Source of the DNA: Bacteroidales bacterium
GTDB taxonomy: Bacteria; Bacteroidota; Bacteroidia; Bacteroidales; Paludibacteraceae
Direction: 5' to 3'
DNA length: 59,102 nt
Assembly (NCBI GenBank): GCA_015061145.1
Contig: SUXD01000012.1
Location: 1-59,102 of the forward strand
The position numbers and the translations under genes were made by a program. Under the pieces are notes generated by a model that had not been told where the DNA came from, did not search any database, and saw only the letters and a program-made list of their open reading frames with translations. Positions within the stretch are counted from its first letter, which is position 1. Each line of letters starts with the position of its first letter. Shown piece after piece: positions 1-7,592 of this stretch.

Positions 1-449
1 TCCTCCATCGGGAGTTTGTCGCCGTTGGCTGTACGGTCGATGCGGCGGGTTATATAGCACAACTCTCCATCGGCAAAACGGATAAGGCTATGCGGTACAA
101 CTTGCATCTTTGCCAACTCCGCAAGGTGCATTGTCAAGTCCTCCAACTCGGGCAAATGTGCAAAGCGGTCGGTTTGCGGTTTCAATATGTATCGTCCCCA
201 CAAGCCAACAATCGTGAAACGATCGGTCTCGTTCCTTCCGCCCTTATTTATATCCAATGACAATTTCGCCTGAACGCCCGTCAAAGTCGTTTGGCTACGG
301 ATTACTTGCTTGGCAAGGTCGGTCAGGTTCTTGCGTGTATAGGGCAATTCGGGAGCACTTGGCGTGCCGAACATCCTCCTTGAACAAGCCTTGTGAAAAT
401 CCTTTTCACCTTCGTTCAACTCTTTGTAACAATATAGACACTTTGCCAT
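1..449 (-). CDS. hipT: HipT-like Ser/Thr kinase toxin, HipA C-terminal type (partial, runs off left edge)
   Basis: The first 149 codons of a leftward gene are visible. The translation begins MAKCLYCYKELNEGEKDFH and carries C4-x2-C7 and H19-x2-C22, a zinc-knuckle-like N-terminus seen in Bacteroidota HipA-like proteins. It then reads TTLTGVQAKLSL (residues 54-65), matching the GVQ-K-L glycine-rich loop of HipA/HipT kinases, followed by GRYILKPQ, which matches the ATP-site lysine strand. The family phosphorylates translation factors such as aminoacyl-tRNA synthetases to arrest growth. The residues just before GVQ are Thr-Leu-Thr, where E. coli O127 HipT has Ser-Ile-Ser autophosphorylation sites (inference by position). 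The start lies 3 nt after the hipS stop. The catalytic aspartates lie outside the window, so activity cannot be judged. Confidence 0.85.
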   Translation of the reverse strand, partial: MAKCLYCYKELNEGEKDFHKACSRRMFGTPSAPELPYTRKNLTDLAKQVIRSQTTLTGVQAKLSLDINKGGRNETDRFTIVGLWGRYILKPQTDRFAHLPELEDLTMHLAELAKMQVVPHSLIRFADGELCYITRRIDRTANGDKLPME

Positions 450-452
450 ACG

Positions 453-782
453 TTATTCCTCCTCATTGATTATGGGTTCAACACCTACCGCACCGATACA
501 ATCCTTGCAACACGCAACGAGCAACGACATACGGTCGCGAGCATCAATCTTCCAATTCTTCTCGGCAATATCCAAAAGCCAACCTTCGGGGATCAAGCCA
601 TCGAAAAACGGAAATAGCACCTTGTCGCGATAAGGCTTGTCGCTCAACGGCAAAGTGAGGCTCGCAGCTTCAGCATCGGTAGATGCCAAATAATCGGCAT
701 CATACTCAAATGTGTAGCCATTCTCATCTTCCGTCAAGATGCCGGCTTTTATGCCACGCAAAAATACAACAGCCTGTTTCAT
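453..782 (-). CDS. hipS: HipS-like protein (HipA N-terminal subdomain as a separate gene)
   Basis: This 109-residue protein matches the N-terminal subdomain of HipA (HipA_N/Couple_hipA): MKQAVVFLRGIKAGIL at the start, then LTLPLSDKPY and LFPFFDGLIPEGWLL, the classic HipA 'F-F-D/N-G-L-L-P-E' signature. In one-piece HipA this is fused to the kinase. Here it is a separate gene that overlaps hipB by an ATGA (782-779) and is followed 3 nt later by hipT. In the E. coli O127 HipBST system the equivalent small protein HipS neutralises HipT, so antitoxin function is inferred here by analogy. A split hipA is common in Bacteroidota, so this is not a frameshift artefact: both genes have clean starts and stops. 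Confidence 0.85.
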   Translation of the reverse strand: MKQAVVFLRGIKAGILTEDENGYTFEYDADYLASTDAEAASLTLPLSDKPYRDKVLFPFFDGLIPEGWLLDIAEKNWKIDARDRMSLLVACCKDCIGAVGVEPIINEEE

Positions 783-997
783 CGTTCATCGGTTTTAGTC
801 ATTGGCACAACGCCCACTTCGCTGCCAAAGAGATTCAATATCTGGTTTACCTTATCAAGGCGTAAAGTCTGTTTGCCCTGCTCCAATTCACGAACAAGAC
901 GCAATCCCACTCCCGATTTTTCGGAAAGCTCCACCTGCGTAAGATTATACTGCTTACGCATTGCCTTTACATATTTAGAAAGTTTTGTCTGCTCCAT
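779..997 (-). CDS. hipB: HipB-like XRE-family antitoxin/repressor
   Basis: The 72-residue product is an almost bare helix-turn-helix of the Xre/Cro type: YNLTQVELSEKSGVGLRLVRELEQGK, then a dimerisation tail LDKVNQILNLFGSEVGVVP. That tail is typical of HipB-like 'y4mF' regulators. It is the first gene of a leftward hipB-hipS-hipT operon and overlaps hipS by 4 nt. The start at 997 fits the promoter at 1027-1057 and the operator over the predicted transcription start. It most likely represses its own operon through the TATACC-N6-GGTATA sites upstream and may also contribute to toxin neutralisation. Confidence 0.88.
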   Translation of the reverse strand: MEQTKLSKYVKAMRKQYNLTQVELSEKSGVGLRLVRELEQGKQTLRLDKVNQILNLFGSEVGVVPMTKTDER

Positions 998-1010
998 AGA
1001 TACAATAAAT

Positions 1011-1028
1011 TATACCCCATCGGGTGCA
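1011..1028. promoter_or_regulatory. Operator O1 of hipBST
   Basis: TATACC-CCATCG-GGTGCA: one full half-site and one degenerate half-site of the palindrome seen perfectly at 1178-1195. It overlaps the end of the -7 box and the predicted transcription start of the leftward hipB promoter, so bound HipB would block initiation. E. coli HipB binds TATCC-N8-GGATA, a site of similar form. Confidence 0.6.
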
Positions 1029-1057
1029 AATATAGTGCAAGCCGAGAGAAGAGCAAA
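1027..1057 (-). promoter_or_regulatory. hipBST promoter
   Basis: On the minus strand a TATATTTG -7 box (1027-1034) is preceded after 19 nt by a TTTG -33 box (1054-1057), the Bacteroidota housekeeping promoter layout. Transcription would start near 1020, about 20 nt before the hipB ATG. Confidence 0.6.
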
Positions 1058-1135
1058 ATAAAACCGTTTATTTTCTCTCCCGAGGTGCCGCCTATATTCG
1101 CGGTTCACCGCAAATATAATGAAAGTTTTTCATCT

Positions 1136-1195
1136 TACACCTTATCGGGTATAATTTAATTGTTTTAGTATATACTTTATACCTGATTGGGTATA
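1136..1195. promoter_or_regulatory. Operators O2 and O3 of hipBST
   Basis: O2 is TACACC-TTATCG-GGTATA at 1136-1153. O3 is TATACC-TGATTG-GGTATA at 1178-1195, with perfect 6-bp arms. Their starts are 42 bp apart, about four helical turns, which would place two repressor dimers on the same face of the DNA. Together with O1 they form a three-site array between hipB and hsdM. Confidence 0.6.
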
Positions 1196-1551
1196 ATTAA
1201 TATTATCGTGTTACATTTAACGCAAATAGGCAATGTAATCACATCAATGGAGGCGAAGTTGTGCTTGGGGCACCCGAAATGTTTTCGGCGTCCCAAAACT
1301 ACCTATCGGCATCCTACCCTCCAAAGTCGGGTGGATATGATGCTTTTAATTGCCAATTCACTCATTTTATACGCAAGTTTTATGCTCCGAATAATCATAT
1401 AAGCTATCCGAATTTTCATTCCTGAGTTATAAAAATTACAATTTATGCGATAAAAAAGTTACTTCAAAAAGACATAATTTCGCATATTGTCACTATATTA
1501 GCATTTTGTGTTGTGAAATAATGTCAAGGAAAAATATTATTAGATAAGTGA
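1196..1551. other. Intergenic region between hipB and hsdM
   Basis: No convincing gene is present. A GC-richer patch at 1240-1330 contains a small hairpin (CCGAAA at 1274-1279, TTTCGG at 1283-1288). The remainder is AT-rich and should hold the hsdM promoter, but no clear TAnnTTTG box is seen close to the hsdM start. Confidence 0.5.
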
Positions 1552-3075
1552 ATGGCAAAAAAGAAAGAAGTAGTAGAAGAACCGCTTGAAAAACAGCTTT
1601 GGAAGGCTGCCGACAAGCTGCGTAAGAATATTGATGCGGCTGAATATAAGCATGTAGTACTGGGATTGATTTTCCTACGCTACATTTCTGTGTCGTTTGA
1701 ACAACTATATGACCAACTGGTTGCGCAACAGGCCGATGGCGCCGACCCCGAAGACCGAGAGGAATACGCCGCAGAGAACGTGTTTTACGTTCCTGCCAAT
1801 GCCCGTTGGAGTTATCTGACCGACAATGCCAAAAATCCGCAAATTGGCAAGTTCATTGACGATGCGATGGACGAGATTGAACGTGAAAACAAATCATTGA
1901 AAGGTGTGCTGCCTAAAGTCTTTTCCCGCCCTAACCTCGACCCTACATCGTTGGGAGAGCTGATTGACCTTATCGGCAACTCCACTTTGCAGAACACCAG
2001 CACCAAAAGCGCCGACTTGCTCGGTCACGTCTTCGAGTATTTCCTAGGCGAGTTCGCTTTGGCTGAAGGTAAAAAAGGCGGTCAATTCTACACGCCTCGT
2101 AGTGTTGTAGAGTTGTTGGTCAATATGCTGGAACCCTATGAAGGCCGTGTGCTTGACCCTTGCTGCGGCTCGGGAGGTATGTTTGTGCAGAGCGAGAAAT
2201 TTGTGAAGGAGCATCAGGGACGGATTGAGAACATCTCTGTCTATGGACAGGAAAGCAACCAGACCACTTGGCGCCTGTGCAAGATGAACCTCGCCATACG
2301 CGGAATAGATGCTTCGCAGATGAAGTGGAACACCGAAGGTTCGTTCCTCAACGATGCGCATCGCGATGTGAAAGCCGACTATGTGCTTGCCAATCCGCCG
2401 TTCAACGACAGCGACTGGAGCGGCGACCAGCTGCGCAACGATGCCCGCTGGCAGTACGGAGTGCCGCCTGCAGGAAACGCCAACTTCGCATGGATTCAGC
2501 ACTTCATTTACCACCTTGCGCCAAACGGACAAGCCGGATTCGTGCTTGCCAAAGGCTCGCTGACCTCAAAAACGGGTGGCGAAGGCGACATTCGCAAGGC
2601 TCTGATCGACAAAGGACTTATCGCATGCATTGTGAACCTCCCAGCCAAGTTGTTTCTGAACACCCAGATTCCGGCCTGCCTATGGTTTGTGACACGCAAC
2701 CGCAGCAAGCGCGCTGGCGAAATATTGTTTATCGATGCACGCAACAAAGGACACCTCATCAACCGCCGCACTCGTGAACTCTCGGAGGACGACATTCAGG
2801 AGATAGCTCGCACCTATCATCTTTGGAAATCGGAATCATCCGATTATCAAGATGTTGCAGGCTTCTGCGCTTCGGTTTCGGTAAGCCGTGTGGCGGAATT
2901 GGACTATGTGCTCACGCCTGGCCGCTATGTGGGTTTGCCAGAAGAGGAGGACGATTTCAACTTTGCCGAGCGTTTCACCGCCCTGAAAACCGAGTTTGAG
3001 GAGCAACTGAAGGAAGAGGAACGGCTGAACAAGGTGATACTGGAGAATTTGGGAAAGATAAAAATTAATGGATAG
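1552..3075 (+). CDS. hsdM: Type I restriction-modification methyltransferase subunit HsdM
   Basis: The 507-residue protein is an N6-adenine DNA methyltransferase of the HsdM family at its usual length. It has the N-terminal HsdM helical domain (LWKAADKLRKNIDAAEYKHVVLGLIFLRYIS), the AdoMet-binding motif LDPCCGSGGMF (D202 onward), the QFYTPRSVV motif just before it, and the catalytic NPPF (N281-F284). A C-terminal coiled segment (FEEQLKEEERLNKVILENL) is expected to contact HsdS. With two HsdM and one HsdS it would methylate adenines in a split recognition site; with HsdR it forms the nuclease. It opens the rightward hsd operon, and its stop overlaps a possible rhuM start (ATGGATAG). Confidence 0.97.
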   Translation: MAKKKEVVEEPLEKQLWKAADKLRKNIDAAEYKHVVLGLIFLRYISVSFEQLYDQLVAQQADGADPEDREEYAAENVFYVPANARWSYLTDNAKNPQIGKFIDDAMDEIERENKSLKGVLPKVFSRPNLDPTSLGELIDLIGNSTLQNTSTKSADLLGHVFEYFLGEFALAEGKKGGQFYTPRSVVELLVNMLEPYEGRVLDPCCGSGGMFVQSEKFVKEHQGRIENISVYGQESNQTTWRLCKMNLAIRGIDASQMKWNTEGSFLNDAHRDVKADYVLANPPFNDSDWSGDQLRNDARWQYGVPPAGNANFAWIQHFIYHLAPNGQAGFVLAKGSLTSKTGGEGDIRKALIDKGLIACIVNLPAKLFLNTQIPACLWFVTRNRSKRAGEILFIDARNKGHLINRRTRELSEDDIQEIARTYHLWKSESSDYQDVAGFCASVSVSRVAELDYVLTPGRYVGLPEEEDDFNFAERFTALKTEFEEQLKEEERLNKVILENLGKIKING

Positions 3076-3352
3076 AGATGGAATTATGGAAAAGAATGGT
3101 ATCATAATTTATAATACCGAAGACGGTAAAGTTAGTGTTGCGCTTTACGCCAAGGACGGTTCGGTTTGGATGAACCAGAATCAGATGGCAGAACTTTTTG
3201 ACACCTCAAAGCAAAATGTAGGTCAGCACATATCTAATATGTTGAAGGAGAATGAATTAGATAAAAATTCAGTTGTAAAGAATTTCTTTACAACTGCCGC
3301 TGATTGGAAACAATACAATAGGTATGAGCAAACTGATAAAAATAGACGATAA
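3068..3352 (+). pseudogene. Truncated rhuM-like gene (N-terminal fragment)
   Basis: The 94 residues match only the first quarter of RhuM/virulence-associated proteins: IIIYNTEDGKVSVALYAKDG, then WMNQNQMAELFDTSKQNVGQ (a helix-turn-helix-like region), then NELDKNSVVKNFFTTAAD. Homologs continue with a tyrosine-rich stretch and 'FYNLDAIISVGYRV' up to roughly 330 residues. Here homology stops abruptly at about 3318, and the DUF1016 gene starts at 3324 in another frame. The fragment contains a 27-nt perfect palindrome at 3270-3296. The family-like start is probably the second Met at 3086. RhuM genes are frequent passengers in hsd loci. A deletion fusing the two genes is the simplest explanation, and function of the remnant is doubtful. 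Confidence 0.75.
3270..3296. repeat. Perfect palindrome inside rhuM fragment
   Basis: The left arm CAGTTGTAAAGA (3270-3281) is followed by a 3-nt centre and its exact reverse complement (3285-3296). It lies wholly in frame and encodes SVVKNFFTT. It is the first of a series of in-frame palindromes in the hsd accessory genes. Confidence 0.85.
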
Positions 3353-3899
3353 CTACGCCGGTTGGATTAAGGACTTAAGCCTACGTTTCCGCCAAAGCCA
3401 AATTAAGGCGGCGGTGAAGGTGAATAGCGAACTGATACAATTCTATTGGGAATTGGGGCGTGATATTGTGGACAGACAGGCAACAAATCATTATGGAGAC
3501 AACTTGATAGATTCTATCAGCGAGGATTTACAAGCTTTATTGCCTGGCGTAAAAGGACTTTCAAGGATTAATTTGTATTACTGCAAAAGATTTTTCCTGC
3601 TCTATTCAAAAGTTCCACAACTTGTGGAACAATATGAACAAGGGGAAAAAGTTCCACAGGTTGTGGAACAATTAAAGATGACCCCCTGGGGGCATCATAG
3701 ATATATCATAGACAAGTGTAGTGGTGACTTGGACAAGGCACTGTTTTTTGTCAATAGCATAATAAAGAATAACTGGAGTAGAGGCGTTTTGTTGAACTTT
3801 CTCGACACCAACCTCTATGAACGGCAGGGAAAAGCAATTACCAATTTCAAGAGCACCTTGCCGAGTATTGAGGATATTGAACGGGAATTAAAAGATTGA
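3324..3899 (+). CDS. DUF1016 N-terminal-domain protein lacking the nuclease domain
   Basis: The 191-residue product matches the DUF1016_N (YhcG N-terminal) helical domain: IKAAVKVNSELIQFYWELGRDI, GLSRINLYYCKRFF, WGHHRYIIDKC and NWSRGVLLNFLDTNLYERQG. Full-length members (about 350 residues, such as the gene at 7593) continue after '..LKDPY' into a PD-(D/E)xK nuclease. This one ends at ERELKD with a stop exactly at the domain boundary, so the nuclease half is absent. The reading frame contains two similar palindromes encoding KVPQ(L/V)VEQ. It sits between the rhuM fragment and hsdS (4-nt gap) in the operon. It may be a truncation product or a stand-alone N-domain; sequence alone does not separate these. 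Confidence 0.8.
   Translation: MSKLIKIDDNYAGWIKDLSLRFRQSQIKAAVKVNSELIQFYWELGRDIVDRQATNHYGDNLIDSISEDLQALLPGVKGLSRINLYYCKRFFLLYSKVPQLVEQYEQGEKVPQVVEQLKMTPWGHHRYIIDKCSGDLDKALFFVNSIIKNNWSRGVLLNFLDTNLYERQGKAITNFKSTLPSIEDIERELKD
3612..3669. repeat. Pair of palindromes inside the DUF1016_N gene
   Basis: GTTCCACAA-C-TTGTGGAAC at 3612-3630 has perfect 9-bp arms. A near copy at 3651-3669 has GTTCCACA and TTGTGGAAC around a G-rich centre. The copies are 39 nt (13 codons) apart, so both keep frame and encode KVPQLVEQ and KVPQVVEQ. Confidence 0.9.
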
Positions 3900-3903
3900 G
3901 CCT

Positions 3904-5064
3904 ATGACCGAGTGGAAAGAATATAAGTTGGGAGAAATAGCAGACGTTCGTGATGGTACACACGATTCGCCAAAAGAAAGCAATAATGGTTTTCCCTTAG
4001 TAACTTCCAAAAACATAAAGAATGGGAAAATTGATTTGTCAAATACTTATTTGATATCAAAGTCGGATTATGAATTTGTAAACCAAAGAAGCAAAGTTGA
4101 CAAATGGGATATCTTGTTTTCAATGATTGGCACTATTGGAGAGTGTGCAATTGTGAAACAACAACCCGAGTATGCAATTAAAAATGTTGGTTTGTTCAAA
4201 ACACACGGAGACGAATTATTGGCATATTGGATTTATTATTACATTCATTCTCAGCAGGCTAAAAGTGAGATGCGTGCTTGTATAAAAGGGTCAACGCAAC
4301 AATATATTTCATTGTCCGATTTGCGAAATTTCCCAATTGAATTGCCAATTAAAGAAAAACAATTGGAAATCGTATCTATCCTCTCTTCCCTTGACGACAA
4401 GATAGACCTTCTGCACCGCGAGAACGCCACCTTGGAGCAGATGGCGGAAACGCTGTTCAGGCAGTGGTTTGTGGTGGAGAGGAAGGAAGAGTGGGAGGAA
4501 GTCGCTCTTGGAGATGTGGTTAAAACAACATCAGGAGGTACACCTTCTCGTAAAATTTCCGAGTATTATGAAAATGGCACAATAAATTGGGTAAAATCAA
4601 AGGAATTGGATGGCTCATTTATTTCTTCAACTGAAGAATTGATTACGGAAGAAGCTGTGGCAAATTCATCAGCGAAAATGTTGCCTGAAAAATCTGTACT
4701 AATTGCTATGTATGGAGCAACGGTTGGTGAATATGGAATTTTATCAAAACCAATGACTTGCAATCAGGCTGTTTGTGCATTAATACCTAATAAGAATTAT
4801 CCTTACACATATTTGTATGTATGGACGGCATTAATGAAAGAAGACTTTATAAATTTAGCCAGTGGTGCTGCGCAACAAAATATCAGTCAAGATTTAATAA
4901 AGCAACAAATAGTTTGCAGCGACCTTGATAAGATTAAGCAGTACGATGAAATGGTCAGAGGCTATTTTGAGAAGATGGAAAATAATCAAAAGCAAATCCA
5001 AACCCTTATTCAAATGAGAGATGGATTGCTGCCGAGGCTGATGAGTGGGGAGGTGAAAATATAA
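3904..5064 (+). CDS. hsdS: Type I restriction-modification specificity subunit HsdS
   Basis: The 386-residue protein has the two-fold HsdS layout. Target recognition domain 1 starts at EWKEYKLGEIADVRDGTH. A central conserved helix follows (ILSSLDDKIDLLHRENATLEQMAETLFRQW). Domain 2 starts at WEEVALGDVVKTTSGGTPSRK, and the C-terminal helix is QTLIQMRDGLLPRLMSGEV. Each domain should bind one half of a bipartite DNA site, and the helices set the spacing. The recognition domains are visibly more AT-rich than the conserved helices, as usual for exchangeable specificity segments. No second or silent hsdS copy and no site-specific invertase gene is seen nearby, so phase variation by inversion is not indicated here. 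Confidence 0.95.
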   Translation: MTEWKEYKLGEIADVRDGTHDSPKESNNGFPLVTSKNIKNGKIDLSNTYLISKSDYEFVNQRSKVDKWDILFSMIGTIGECAIVKQQPEYAIKNVGLFKTHGDELLAYWIYYYIHSQQAKSEMRACIKGSTQQYISLSDLRNFPIELPIKEKQLEIVSILSSLDDKIDLLHRENATLEQMAETLFRQWFVVERKEEWEEVALGDVVKTTSGGTPSRKISEYYENGTINWVKSKELDGSFISSTEELITEEAVANSSAKMLPEKSVLIAMYGATVGEYGILSKPMTCNQAVCALIPNKNYPYTYLYVWTALMKEDFINLASGAAQQNISQDLIKQQIVCSDLDKIKQYDEMVRGYFEKMENNQKQIQTLIQMRDGLLPRLMSGEVKI

Positions 5065-5087
5065 CAATTGATAATCAAAATACTGAT

Positions 5088-7502
5088 ATGGATAAAATTG
5101 AACTTGCCTTAAGTAGGTACACAGATTATTTTAAATTTGAGCAATTGTGTATTGAGGTCATGAGTTATTATGGCTTTTCGAGAATTAAGAAAATCGGAGG
5201 ACATAAAGATGATGGTGTTGATGCAATTGAATCAAACAGCTATTACGATGAGACTCATGAAAAAAGAGTGTTTCAGTTTACAATGCAAAAGGAAACAAAA
5301 GCGAAAATAACCGATACTGAAAAAAAACTGGAAAGAAATGGTGTTGAATATGATGAACTTATCATAGTGACTTCTCGATCTGTTAATAATATTGATGGAC
5401 TTATGAAAAGTTTCAGGCTTAAAAAACAAAAGAGCCTGCAAATCTATGATTTATCAGCATTTGTGACTGTTGTAGGAAGCCATCAAGATTTATTGCAAAG
5501 GTATTTCCCAGACTTAAATTCACAGATTCAAAAAGATTTCCTGAACGATGATTATTTTTCAGACAGTGGGGAGGATCAATTATCAATTTCTATGATAAAA
5601 AGTACTTTGTTGTTTTCCTTATCCCCGGATTTGAAAACAAGCCAGCAAAGGAAGAACCTATTTGACAAGTCGTTACTTTCGGTAATATCTTCAATTGATG
5701 AAGGATATAATATTAAGGAGGTAATGGATGTATTTCATAAGAAATTCGGCAAAATACTTGTTGATTCTCAAGTAAAAGCCGCATTAGAAAGGTTGATTAC
5801 GAAAGGTCTTATAACTGTTGATGGTGAGAAATACAAAGCATCAAAGAAAGCTAAACAGGAAATAATGACTGGTATAGCACATGTTGAACAAAGAACAAAT
5901 GCTTTAATTGATGATATTATTGCTCAAACACATGTTGTTGCATCCAGTATAAAATGCAGTGTGGACGATGACAAACAAATGTGGACCAATATCAAGAAGA
6001 CTTTGAATTTGTTTTTTAAGTATTATGGAACAGATTTGGCAATGGATGTTGATTCGATTGTTCCCAATATGGTACGGCAGGAGGAATTAATACGATTGCT
6101 AAAGGATTGTTTACAACCAGATCTGGGAGAATGCTTGGTTTATAGTCTTGGTGATATATTGAGCCATCCGAATGAGAAGCAGTCTGAAGTGATTTCACTG
6201 TGGGCCAAAGCATTTATTAGTACTCAATTAATGAGGTTGGATCCAATGTTGGGGGCGTTTCAGGGCAATGCTTTTAAGGAAAAAGTATTTATATTAGATA
6301 CAGACTTTGTTTTAAATTGTATGGTGAAGTATGGCAAACAAAGCAGTGTCTATTCTTCGCTATTAAAAGAATTGTTGAAAATAGGTTGCAAGGTGTATAT
6401 TACTGATGATGTTGTTCGGGAAGTTGTTACACACGCCGAATTCGCAAAAAGGAATTTTAACTATTTTGAAAATGCATTTGAGGCGGCTGATGAGTCAGTA
6501 ATATACGAGCGGTTAAAGAATGTTTTTGTCATAGATTATTATGTTTCAATATTGAGAAAAGACAACGAGTTTTCAAATAGGACTTTTTCGTCTTACATGT
6601 CAAATATCTATGATTCCGATGATTCTTATAATTTCATGCTTGAAGTTATGGAAAATAGATTACCGAAAGGTGTTATTATAGGGGATGAGGATTTGAGAAG
6701 AAAGGTGAGTGTTGATGAAGTTGAACGAGATACTTTGACTAAATCAATTTTTGGAGAAACAATAAAGACGTATAAAGCAGCATATCGTTCAGAAGAGGAA
6801 AACTGGCAAATAGCTAAAACTGATGCAGAATTGTATTTGATTGCGAGAGGACTTAATAAGAATCTGCCGGTAAACAAAAATAAAATGTTGATGGATGGCA
6901 AAGCATATTTAATCACAAATTCAAACAGATCAATTCGTTGTGCTAAGTCAAATGGGATTTTCAGTACGGTCGTTTCAAAGCCTAGTGTATTAGTGGCATT
7001 GTTGTCTGAAATTGGATGGTTTGATGCTTCTGACAAATCAATTGTTGATTTATTGGGGAATCCATTTTTGGCAGAGATTACAAATCAGTGTTGGGATGAA
7101 TTAAAAGTGTTAGTGGATTCAGGTGTCGATTTGCGAGGTAAAGAATTACCAAGATTAAAACGTGAATTGAAACATGTAATACATGATTTAATAACCCAAG
7201 AAGAGGATGATTTAAAAAATGATAATGATAGTTCTTTTGATGAAGAAGAGTCAACTCCTAAGATGGAAGATATGGAACAATTTGTTCAGTTTGCAGAAAT
7301 GATTCATAGCAAAGGATATAAATTGATTCCCATTGCGGAAACGATGATTGAAAACTACAAGCAATTAAAATCCGACAAAGAGGATAAAGAAAAGAAAAAT
7401 GAACGTCTTAAAGAAGAATTAAATAAAGTTGGGAAAGGCAAGCAGAATTACATTAGGAGAGTTATGAAAAATGAAGAAGAAAAGATTAGAAAGAAAAAAT
7501 AG
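5088..7502 (+). CDS. Mrr-like nuclease / PIN-like RNase two-domain protein inside the hsd operon
   Basis: This 804-residue protein is not part of a standard type I system. Residues 14-70 resemble an Mrr-type PD-(D/E)xK fold: FEQLCIEVMSYYGF, then KDDGVDA (D42, D45), then VFQFTMQKET (Q63, K68). About 200-260 looks like a winged helix (IKEVMDVFHKKFGKILVDSQVKAALE..GLI). From 400 a PIN-like domain is seen: VFILDTDFVLN (D404, D406), ITDDVVREVVTHAEF (D440, E445), TDAELYLIARG (D579) and AYLITNSNRS (T610). The C-terminus is a basic, charged coiled region. Coding is much more AT-rich than in hsdM and hsdR. It starts 23 nt after hsdS, so it is probably co-transcribed. By analogy with PrrC, an RNase kept inactive by a type I complex, it could be an RM-guarded effector; this is inference. 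Domain calls are by motif only. Confidence 0.65.
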   Translation: MDKIELALSRYTDYFKFEQLCIEVMSYYGFSRIKKIGGHKDDGVDAIESNSYYDETHEKRVFQFTMQKETKAKITDTEKKLERNGVEYDELIIVTSRSVNNIDGLMKSFRLKKQKSLQIYDLSAFVTVVGSHQDLLQRYFPDLNSQIQKDFLNDDYFSDSGEDQLSISMIKSTLLFSLSPDLKTSQQRKNLFDKSLLSVISSIDEGYNIKEVMDVFHKKFGKILVDSQVKAALERLITKGLITVDGEKYKASKKAKQEIMTGIAHVEQRTNALIDDIIAQTHVVASSIKCSVDDDKQMWTNIKKTLNLFFKYYGTDLAMDVDSIVPNMVRQEELIRLLKDCLQPDLGECLVYSLGDILSHPNEKQSEVISLWAKAFISTQLMRLDPMLGAFQGNAFKEKVFILDTDFVLNCMVKYGKQSSVYSSLLKELLKIGCKVYITDDVVREVVTHAEFAKRNFNYFENAFEAADESVIYERLKNVFVIDYYVSILRKDNEFSNRTFSSYMSNIYDSDDSYNFMLEVMENRLPKGVIIGDEDLRRKVSVDEVERDTLTKSIFGETIKTYKAAYRSEEENWQIAKTDAELYLIARGLNKNLPVNKNKMLMDGKAYLITNSNRSIRCAKSNGIFSTVVSKPSVLVALLSEIGWFDASDKSIVDLLGNPFLAEITNQCWDELKVLVDSGVDLRGKELPRLKRELKHVIHDLITQEEDDLKNDNDSSFDEEESTPKMEDMEQFVQFAEMIHSKGYKLIPIAETMIENYKQLKSDKEDKEKKNERLKEELNKVGKGKQNYIRRVMKNEEEKIRKKK

Positions 7503-7520
7503 TATACAATAACATTTTCC

Positions 7521-7568
7521 ATGAATCCGACATAGAGCAGATGCTCATTCGATTTAAAACAACGAATT
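7521..7568 (+). pseudogene. Duplicated 5' fragment of hsdR
   Basis: Positions 7523-7548 match 8736-8761 at 25 of 26 bases. They encode ESDIEQMLI as in HsdR residues 6-14. The ATG context is also preserved, but with about 14 nt of the hsdR start deleted, and the frame closes after about 15 codons at 7568. The DUF1016 gene therefore lies between a scrap of hsdR and intact hsdR, as expected if a module recombined into the junction just upstream of hsdR. Confidence 0.8.
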
Positions 7569-7592
7569 GACTTCCAGAATGTTATAAAGAAT

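Noticed and set aside
1187-1402. A 71-codon frame between hipB and hsdM
   Set aside because: It has no resemblance to a protein family, starts inside operator O3 and has no promoter of its own.
3612-3669. Palindromes read as transcription terminators
   Set aside because: They lie in the middle of an open, conserved coding frame and have no T tract.
3904-5064. Phase-variable hsdS by inversion
   Set aside because: No second hsdS segment, no long inverted repeats and no recombinase gene are present in the window.
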